Below are positions 1 to 5,112 of a stretch of 6,400 nt of DNA, one piece after another. Origin of the DNA: JBEKCP01 sp050014815. Its GTDB lineage: Bacteria; Planctomycetota; Planctomycetia; Pirellulales; Thermoguttaceae. A program made the translations under genes and the position numbers. How positions within the stretch are numbered: position 1 is the stretch's first letter; each line of letters opens with the position of its first letter. The stretch lies in the NCBI GenBank assembly GCA_050014815.1, contig JBEKCP010000364.1, positions 1 through 6,400 of the forward strand, given 5' to 3'. The notes under the pieces were generated by a model. It had not been told where the DNA came from and searched no databases. It saw nothing but the letters and a program-made list of their open reading frames with translations.

Positions 1-1
1 G

Positions 2-679
2 CCGATGGCGATGATCGACGACTCCCCGGACGTGCTGGCGGCACAGGCCTCGTTCAAGAAGGCCCGACCGGAGCGGATCGTGGCGATCCGCGTTCAGGCG
101 AGTCCGAGCGTTGCAGCGCGGGTACTGGAGTTGACCCGGGGCGGGGCGGAATTGATCCACCTGGTGTTCGACAGTCACGGGCGGGAGGCCGTTCCTGAGA
201 GTTCGTCATCCCCTCGCGGATATTCATCCGCGGCTACGCGGCACGTTCGCGACGTGCTCCGGGACATCCACGGGACGCTCGTCCGCCAGGGCATCCGTGA
301 CGAAGTCACGCTGGTGGCCTCCGGCGGCATCGCCCTGGCCGAGCACGTGGCCAAGGCGATCATCTGCGGCGCGGACCTCGTGGCCATCGACGTTCCCCTG
401 CTTCTGGCCCTGGAGTGCCGGCTGTGCGGCGAGTGCCTCCGCGGCGAGCCCTGCCCGATCACCCTGGAGCAGATCGACGCCGAGTACGGCAAGCACCGGA
501 TCGTCAACCTGATAGGGGCATGGCACCAGCAGTTGATCGAGGTCCTCGGCGCGATGGGGATTCGGGAGGTCCGGCGGCTGCGGGGCGAGACGGGCCGGGC
601 AATGTTCTTCGAGGACCTGGAACGCGACACCTTCGGCCGCCTGTTCGGGAAGCGCAAGAGCCAGGAGGCAACGACGTGA
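2..679 (+). CDS. Glutamate synthase-related (FMN-domain-like) iron-sulfur protein, 5'-truncated
   Basis: The reading frame is open to the left edge of the window, so the true start lies upstream; the ATG at 5 is probably internal. The visible 225 codons resemble the second half of the glutamate synthase central/FMN domain (Glu_synthase family). DEVTLVASGGIALAEHVAKA and CGADLVAID correspond to the end of the TIM-like barrel. A cysteine group CRLCGEC-x5-C (nt 416-454) stands where GltB binds its Fe-S cluster. The C-terminal half aligns by eye with the C-terminus of the next gene (RLCGEC vs IRCGAC, IVNLIGAW vs LVNMYSAW), so the two are paralogues. The flavin-site loop GGTGA of the paralogue is not visible; the equivalent stretch reads HLVFDSHGREA (nt about 155-190). 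About 15 residues after it (nt 190-237, serine-rich, containing a hairpin) look inserted. The gene ends in a 4-base overlap with the next one. Family membership is firm; whether it binds FMN or makes glutamate is uncertain. Confidence 0.8.
   Translation, partial: PMAMIDDSPDVLAAQASFKKARPERIVAIRVQASPSVAARVLELTRGGAELIHLVFDSHGREAVPESSSSPRGYSSAATRHVRDVLRDIHGTLVRQGIRDEVTLVASGGIALAEHVAKAIICGADLVAIDVPLLLALECRLCGECLRGEPCPITLEQIDAEYGKHRIVNLIGAWHQQLIEVLGAMGIREVRRLRGETGRAMFFEDLERDTFGRLFGKRKSQEATT
215..232. repeat. Small perfect hairpin inside gene 1
   Basis: CGCGGAT and ATCCGCG form a perfect 7-bp stem around an ATTC loop. It encodes part of a serine-rich stretch between the HGRE segment and RHVRDVLR that does not look like conserved glutamate synthase sequence. 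Probably a small in-frame palindromic insertion, but the boundaries cannot be fixed and no clear target duplication is visible. Confidence 0.4.
664..668 (+). promoter_or_regulatory. Shine-Dalgarno for the FMN subunit gene
   Basis: GGAGG lies 7 nt upstream of the GTG at 676, inside the end of the preceding gene. It decides the start: the same frame is open much further upstream, but only the GTG at 676 combines ideal spacing with a GTGA stop-start overlap. Confidence 0.85.
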
Positions 680-2235
680 GCACCATCGAGTCGACACAAT
701 TGCCGGCGGAGTCCGAATTGCCGGACGACCAGCTTGCGCAGCCGGGCTATGCCGAGGTCTCGCGCCAGGTGCAGCCGGCCCCGCCCCGCTACCGCAACGA
801 GATCGGCAAGTTCAGCATCCGCCGCGCATCGACCTGTGCGAGCTGCGGGCGGTGTGTCGAGGTCTGCCCCTACGGCGTTCACGTCCGGCCCGAGGGCTAC
901 CGCACGGTCATGCGGCCGTTCGACTACCGCTGCGTCGGGTCCGAGTGCGCTCTCACCGATCGCTATTGCGTGGACGCCTGTCCCCAGAAGGCGCTCACGC
1001 TGAGTGAGAATCCCGTCTACGCGACCATGGGCGACTACCGCTGGACGCCCGAGTTGCTCGTGGGCACGTGGGCGATGGCCGAGACGGGCCATCCGCCGGG
1101 AAAGCACCTTCAGAACGAGGTGGGAGACTCCGGCGGGGGGTTCGACCGCCTGCGGCTGCGGTTCCCCGCCTCGGCGCCGCCCGGCTTGCGGCGCGAGGAC
1201 GTCTCGACCGAGTTGGTGCTCAATCGCCGGAACGACTCCCGGCCCAAGATCACCATCGACGTCCCCTGGTACGGCGGCGGGATGTCGTTCGGCTCGACGA
1301 ACATCCGGGCGCTGTTGGGCAAGGCCCGCGTGGCCAAGGCATTCAATACTTTCACCTGCACCGGCGAGGGCGGGTACCCGGAGCGATTCACGCCCTACAA
1401 GGACCACGTGATTACGCAGGTGGCCACGGGCCTGTTCGGCGTTCGCGAGGAGACGATCCAGCGGGCGCGGATCGTCGAGTTCAAGTACGCGCAAGGGGCC
1501 AAGCCCGGCCTGGGCGGACACCTTCTGGGCGACAAGAACACGCCGGCCGTGGCCGCCATGCGGGAGACCGTGGTCGGCGTCTCGCTTTTCTCCCCCTTCC
1601 CGTTCCACAGCGTCTACTCGGTCGAGGACCACAAGAAGCACCTGGATTGGATCGCGCACGTCAATCCGCGGGCCCTGTTGTCGGCCAAGGTCTCCACGCC
1701 GGTCGACGTGGACATGGTGGCGGTGGGCGTTTACTACGCGGGGGGGCACATCGTTCACCTCGACGGGAGCTACGGCGGCACCGGGGCCGCGCCGAACATC
1801 GCCAAGAAGAACATCGCGATGCCGATCGAGTATGCGATCGGCCGCGTCCACCAATTCCTCGAGGCCGAGGGGATCCGCGACCAGGTGACCGTCATCGCCA
1901 GCGGCGGCGTCCGCAACCCCTGGGACATCGCCAAGGCCATCGCCCTGGGCGCCGACGGCTGCGTGGTCGGCACCGCGGAGCTCGTGGCCCTGGGTTGCAT
2001 CCGCTGCGGCGCCTGCGAGAGCGGGCGGGGCTGTGCCCGGGGCATCGCCACCACCGACGACGAGCTCCTCGAAATGGTCACGGTCGAGTGGTGTACGCAG
2101 CGACTGGTGAACATGTACAGCGCGTGGCGCGAGATGCTGGTCGATATCCTCTACCGCCTGGGGCTCGACTCCGTGGCGGCGCTGCGGGGCCGGACCGATC
2201 TGCTCGGCCACTTGGATTACGAGGACCGGACATGA
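676..2235 (+). CDS. gltB: Glutamate synthase, FMN-binding subunit with N-terminal 4Fe-4S ferredoxin domain (archaeal-type)
   Basis: A 519-residue protein predicted to carry the synthase half-reaction: reductive addition of ammonia to 2-oxoglutarate, giving glutamate, on FMN in the cytoplasm. Residues about 50-105 form a ferredoxin-type domain with C54-x2-C57-x2-C60-x3-C64-P and C86-x4-C91-x6-C98-x3-C102-P. The barrel follows, with PWYGGGMSFGSTN, KPGLGGHLLG (from K276), the flavin-loop motif DGSYGGTGAAP (363-373) and VIASGGVRNPWDIAKAIALG. A cluster CIRCGACESGRGC (441-453) stands where GltB has its 3Fe-4S cysteines, here with an extra cysteine. Length and domain order match the split glutamate synthases of archaea and many anaerobes, roughly 500 residues. 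The GTG start has a good Shine-Dalgarno and overlaps the upstream stop by 4 bases; the stop overlaps the next ATG by 4 bases, so translation is probably coupled. The ferredoxin domain implies electrons from ferredoxin or a partner Fe-S protein; no GltD is present here. Confidence 0.9.
   Translation: MSTIESTQLPAESELPDDQLAQPGYAEVSRQVQPAPPRYRNEIGKFSIRRASTCASCGRCVEVCPYGVHVRPEGYRTVMRPFDYRCVGSECALTDRYCVDACPQKALTLSENPVYATMGDYRWTPELLVGTWAMAETGHPPGKHLQNEVGDSGGGFDRLRLRFPASAPPGLRREDVSTELVLNRRNDSRPKITIDVPWYGGGMSFGSTNIRALLGKARVAKAFNTFTCTGEGGYPERFTPYKDHVITQVATGLFGVREETIQRARIVEFKYAQGAKPGLGGHLLGDKNTPAVAAMRETVVGVSLFSPFPFHSVYSVEDHKKHLDWIAHVNPRALLSAKVSTPVDVDMVAVGVYYAGGHIVHLDGSYGGTGAAPNIAKKNIAMPIEYAIGRVHQFLEAEGIRDQVTVIASGGVRNPWDIAKAIALGADGCVVGTAELVALGCIRCGACESGRGCARGIATTDDELLEMVTVEWCTQRLVNMYSAWREMLVDILYRLGLDSVAALRGRTDLLGHLDYEDRT
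2221..2224 (+). promoter_or_regulatory. Shine-Dalgarno for the amidotransferase gene
   Basis: GAGG lies 7 nt before the ATG at 2232, in the final codons of the FMN subunit gene. With the ATGA overlap it supports the start at 2232; the frame is open well upstream of it. Confidence 0.7.
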
Positions 2236-4979
2236 GCATCAAGGCGGAAGGCGGAAGAAAGCCCCCGGACTGCGTCCGGGGGTTCTACGGCGCCGAGGCC
2301 ATCCTCCGCTCCCGCGCCGATCTGCGGCCGGCGGGCGACTGGTTTGCGCAATCGCCCGAGGCCGAAGGCGGCTGCGGCGTGACCGGCTTCGCCTGCAGTA
2401 TCCCGGTCGGCGGCAAGCACATTTATACCCCGTCGATCCAGATGCGCAACCGCGGCAACGGCAAGGGGGGCGGCATCGCCGCCTGCGGGCTGGTGCCCGA
2501 AGACCTGGGCGTCTCCCGCAAGGTGCTCGACGAAGACTACATCCTCCAGGTCGCCCTGCTGGACGGCACGGCCCGGGGCGAGGTGGAGAAGGCGTTTATC
2601 GAGCCCTTCTTTAGCGTGGACCAGGGGGGCATGGTTCCCACGGTGGACGACTACCGGCAGGTGCCGCTGTTGGAGGTCCGGCCGCCCGACGTGGCCCGCT
2701 ACTTCGTTCGCGTCAAGCCCGAGGTGCTGGCCCGTTTCGCCGAGGAGAACGGCCTGGCCGCGGCCGGCCTCTCCCAACGGGACGTGGAAGACGAGTTCGT
2801 CTGGCGCAACTCGATCAAGCTGAACAACCAGTTCTACGCCTCGCTGGGGGACAAGCGGGCGTTCGTCATGTCCCACGCCCGCAACCTCATCATCGTCAAG
2901 ATCGTCGGCTATGCCGAGGCGTCGGTCGAGTATTACCGGATGCCGGACATGCGGGCCCACGTCTGGATCGCCCACCAGCGCTACCCGACGAAGGGCCGCG
3001 TGTGGCACCCGGGCGGCGCCCACCCGTTCATCGGCCTGAACGAGGCCCTGGTCCACAACGGCGACTTCGCCAATTACCACTCGGTGACGGAGTACCTGGC
3101 CGGGCGGAACATCTTCCCGCAGTTCCTCACCGACACGGAGGTCTCGGTCCTGTTGTTCGACCTGTGGAACCGGGTGTACGGCTACCCGATCGAGTACATC
3201 ATCGAGGCCCTGGCGCCGACCACGGAGCTGGACTTCGACCGCCTGCCGGCGGAAAAGCAGCGGATTTACCGGCAGATCCAGGCGGCGCACATCCATGCCT
3301 CGCCGGACGGGCCGTGGTTCTTCATCATCGCCCGCAGCCTGGCCGAGACCGGAGAGTTCCAACTGCTGGGGATCACCGATACGGCGATGCTGCGTCCGCA
3401 GGTGTTCGCCTTGCAGGAGGGTGAGGTGTCGATCGGGCTGATCTGCTCGGAGAAGCAGGCGATCGACGCGACCCTGGCCAGCCTGGCGGCCGAAGACCCG
3501 CGGTTTACGCCCGTGGCCGATACGTACTGGAACGCCCGCGGCGGCAGCCACACCGACGGCGGGGCGTTCCTGCTCACGGTCAGCCCGGCCAACGGCCACC
3601 CTTCAAACGCTGTTCCACACGGCGGGCAAGCCCGCCCGCTAAACGGTCCTTGCGCGCTCCGCGTGACGAACAAGTTCGGCGTGCCGGTCTCGACCCTGCC
3701 CGGACAGGTCCACTGCAACCTCTCGCTTTCGCCCGTAGCGCCCGACAACGCCGATGCCGACCTCTCGGCCATCCGGCGGTGCGTGGGCGACGCGGATGCC
3801 CCGGGGCTGTTCTCGTACCTTCGCGATCACTTGCGCGAGATGAAGTACGACCGTTTGCGGTGGTTCGTGGGCGAGGCGGCCCGCCAGACCGCCCAAACCA
3901 ACCCCGCCCTGGGGATCGACGCCCTGACCCTGGCGATCGACCGCCGTTATCCCACGTGGGACAAGAAGCGGAGCAGCGTACTGACTATCGTTCGCGGCGG
4001 CTTGGAGCAGATCTTCCAAGAGCAGCCACTCTGCGGGAATGTAGCCGGCACACTCCGTGTGCCGGACCCGCACACGGCGTGTGCGGGCTACGTGCGGATC
4101 AACTGGGAGACCCGCGGGCGGCTTCGCGGTCCGGAATCGGGCGAGACGACGCTCTTGATCGACGCCCGCGGATTCCAGCCGGAGGGCGAGGACTGCGACG
4201 CCACGCTGGCGATCCGGGCTTTCAAGCTGGGATGGCAACACCTGGTCCATTACAACACGCGGGGCACGCGGTTCCACGGCGTCGGCTTCGGCCCGAACAC
4301 TTTCGGCCTGCGGATCGACTGCTACGACAACCCGGGCGACTACCTGGGCTCCGGCATCGACGGCCTGGAGATCTACGTTCACGGCAACGCCCAGGACCAA
4401 CTCTGCCAGATCAGCAAGCGGGGCAAGCTGGTGGTCTACGGCGACGTGGGACAGACGTTCCTCTACGGCGCCAAGGGGGGCGATATCTACGTGCTGGGCA
4501 ACGCCGCGGGACGTCCGATGATCAACGCCGTCGGATCGCCGCGCGTGGTGATCAACGGCACGGCCCTGGACTTTCTCGCCGAGTCGTTCATGGCAGGCAA
4601 CCCGCACGAGGGCGGCGGCTTCGCCATCCTGAACGGACTGGCTTACGATCAGCAGGGGAACCTCGTGCCGCTGGAACTGCCCTACCCGGGGAGCAATTTG
4701 CTCTCGCTGGCGTCCGGCGGGGCCATCTACGTCCGCGATCCGCACTGCACGCTGGTCGAGGAACAGCTCAACGGCGGGGCCTACCGGCCGCTTTCCGACG
4801 CCGATTGGCGACTGATCCTGCCCTACCTGGAAGAGAACCAGCGCCTGTTTGACATCCGGATCGAGCGCGACCTATTGACTGTCGACGGCGCCCTCCGCGG
4901 ACCCTCGGAGGTCTACCGCAAGGTAATGCCTCGCAAGGACGCGGAGCTTGAGGCGGAGTTGGAAGGAATGGGAGAGTGA
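2232..4979 (+). CDS. gltB: Glutamate synthase amidotransferase (class II glutaminase) fused to a GXGXG domain
   Basis: A 915-residue protein predicted to hydrolyse glutamine and deliver ammonia to the FMN subunit. The class II glutaminase nucleophile is Cys48 in EGGCGVTGFA, so about 47 residues act as a propeptide that must be removed to expose the cysteine, as in bacterial GltB. Other active-site motifs are HQRYPT (H248-T253, with R250), AHPF, HNGD (275-278; N276 and G277 for the oxyanion hole) and TDTE (300-303). The spacing of about 200 residues from Cys to HQR resembles GltB rather than the shorter PurF-type enzymes. From about residue 640 to 870 lies the right-handed beta-helix GXGXG domain (for example GDVGQTFLYGAKGGDIYVLG, then NPHEGGGFAILNGL), related to GltB domain 3 and FwdC. 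Amidotransferase and GXGXG are joined directly, the FMN domain being encoded by the gene before. Two stretches look like in-frame repeat insertions: residues 604-620 (certain palindrome) and about 457-475. The propeptide also contains a strong hairpin and a short heptad repeat. The ATG overlaps the upstream stop. Confidence 0.9.
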   Translation: MSIKAEGGRKPPDCVRGFYGAEAILRSRADLRPAGDWFAQSPEAEGGCGVTGFACSIPVGGKHIYTPSIQMRNRGNGKGGGIAACGLVPEDLGVSRKVLDEDYILQVALLDGTARGEVEKAFIEPFFSVDQGGMVPTVDDYRQVPLLEVRPPDVARYFVRVKPEVLARFAEENGLAAAGLSQRDVEDEFVWRNSIKLNNQFYASLGDKRAFVMSHARNLIIVKIVGYAEASVEYYRMPDMRAHVWIAHQRYPTKGRVWHPGGAHPFIGLNEALVHNGDFANYHSVTEYLAGRNIFPQFLTDTEVSVLLFDLWNRVYGYPIEYIIEALAPTTELDFDRLPAEKQRIYRQIQAAHIHASPDGPWFFIIARSLAETGEFQLLGITDTAMLRPQVFALQEGEVSIGLICSEKQAIDATLASLAAEDPRFTPVADTYWNARGGSHTDGGAFLLTVSPANGHPSNAVPHGGQARPLNGPCALRVTNKFGVPVSTLPGQVHCNLSLSPVAPDNADADLSAIRRCVGDADAPGLFSYLRDHLREMKYDRLRWFVGEAARQTAQTNPALGIDALTLAIDRRYPTWDKKRSSVLTIVRGGLEQIFQEQPLCGNVAGTLRVPDPHTACAGYVRINWETRGRLRGPESGETTLLIDARGFQPEGEDCDATLAIRAFKLGWQHLVHYNTRGTRFHGVGFGPNTFGLRIDCYDNPGDYLGSGIDGLEIYVHGNAQDQLCQISKRGKLVVYGDVGQTFLYGAKGGDIYVLGNAAGRPMINAVGSPRVVINGTALDFLAESFMAGNPHEGGGFAILNGLAYDQQGNLVPLELPYPGSNLLSLASGGAIYVRDPHCTLVEEQLNGGAYRPLSDADWRLILPYLEENQRLFDIRIERDLLTVDGALRGPSEVYRKVMPRKDAELEAELEGMGE
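2241..2257 (+). repeat. Short GC-rich heptad repeat at the start of the amidotransferase gene
   Basis: Two perfect copies of AAGGCGG followed by a partial AAG start three codons after the ATG. Being only about 2.4 units it may be chance, but it abuts the hairpin at 2262-2282 and its 7-base period matches that of the larger array at 4988-5106. Confidence 0.4.
2262..2282. repeat. Strong 9-bp hairpin in the propeptide-coding region
   Basis: CCCCCGGAC and GTCCGGGGG pair perfectly around a TGC loop, 30 nt after the start codon; a G-T and an A-T pair extend the stem outward. It encodes roughly PPDCVRG, upstream of the catalytic Cys48, in a part of the protein expected to be cleaved off. It could be a palindromic repeat insertion or a hairpin that tunes early translation. 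There is no long T-tract after it, so it is not called as a terminator. Confidence 0.7.
3605..3645. repeat. Probable in-frame palindromic insertion in the amidotransferase gene
   Basis: GGCGGGC (3621-3627) and GCCCGCC (3630-3636) pair perfectly around AA. The encoded stretch (proline/glycine-rich, PHGGQARPLNG) interrupts an otherwise plausible transition from GGAFLLTVS to VTNKFGVPV. AAACG at 3605 recurs at 3641, 36 bases (12 codons) later, which could be a short target duplication but could also be chance. Element boundaries are uncertain. Confidence 0.45.
4041..4091. repeat. 51-bp double-hairpin palindromic element inserted in frame
   Basis: The element is bounded by GTAG (4041-4044) and CTAC (4088-4091), which are reverse complements. 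Inside are two perfect 9-bp stems: CCGGCACAC / GTGTGCCGG with loop TCC (4045-4065) and CCCGCACAC / GTGTGCGGG with loop GGC (4067-4087). Together they can form a three-way junction. Its 51 bases are exactly 17 codons in phase with the gene (residues 604-620, from VAGTLRVP to ACAGY). It resembles REP/BIME-like or protein-coding palindromic elements. No convincing target duplication is seen. Confidence 0.85.
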
Positions 4980-4987
4980 GGAGAGGG
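4979..4987 (+). promoter_or_regulatory. Displaced Shine-Dalgarno probably belonging to hdrC
   Basis: AGGAGAGGG directly follows (shares the A of) the amidotransferase stop codon. It is the only good ribosome-binding sequence before hdrC, but the ATG at 5113 lies 125 nt away, across the heptad array. Without the array (4988-5106) it would sit 6 nt from that ATG. Function in the present arrangement is inferred. Confidence 0.45.
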
Positions 4988-5106
4988 AAATTGCAAATTG
5001 CAAATTGTAAATTGCAAATTGCAAATTTGAGATGTGAGATTTGAGATATGAAATTTGAGATCCGCAATTTGCAATTTTCAATTTTCAATTTTCAATTTGC
5101 AATCAA
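4988..5106 (+). repeat. 17-unit AT-rich heptad repeat forming an imperfect inverted repeat
   Basis: The whole 119 bases can be read as 17 consecutive 7-base units in one unbroken register. Five are AAATTGC/T, followed by AAATTTG, AGATGTG, AGATTTG, AGATATG, AAATTTG, AGATCCG, then CAATTTG, three CAATTTT, CAATTTG and CAATCAA. The left units (4988-5028) and right units (about 5065-5105) are reverse complements at most positions, so transcript or single-stranded DNA could form a stem of about 40 bp around a loop of about 36 bases. Base composition is strongly AT-rich against GC-rich genes on both sides. It resembles short tandemly repeated heptamer families known from cyanobacteria and other large bacterial genomes. 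It fills nearly all of the 133-base gap; no promoter is called here. Confidence 0.9.
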
Positions 5107-5112
5107 TCTGCC

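Noticed and set aside
415..675. Upstream extension of the FMN subunit frame beyond the GTG at 676
   Set aside because: This part overlaps the conserved C-terminus of gene 1 in another frame, translates to Arg/Pro-rich nonsense, and the GTG has an ideal Shine-Dalgarno and overlap.
175..2211. A very long open frame on the minus strand (678 codons)
   Set aside because: It lies antisense to two well-supported Fe-S/FMN genes, has low-complexity Arg/Ala/Gly/Val-rich translation with no recognisable motif, and is expected from codon bias in GC-rich DNA.
1068..2231. Upstream extension of the amidotransferase frame
   Set aside because: It is a shadow of the FMN subunit gene; protein-like sequence begins only after the ATG at 2232.
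2217..3599. Minus-strand open frame of 460 codons opposite the amidotransferase
   Set aside because: It is antisense to conserved class II amidotransferase motifs and its translation is biased and motif-free; a coding shadow.
4032..4097. TGCGG on both sides of the 51-bp palindrome as a target duplication
   Set aside because: The copies are 61 bases apart, not a multiple of three, and similar GC pentamers are common here, so it does not support an insertion model.
4768..5088. Small minus-strand proteins with NLQFAI-type repeats over the heptad array
   Set aside because: The peptide repeats are simply translated heptads, with no conserved start context; such peptides are typical artefacts of intergenic heptamer arrays.
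4988..5106. CRISPR array
   Set aside because: The units are contiguous 7-mers with no spacers and no 24-40 base repeats, so this is a tandem heptad array.
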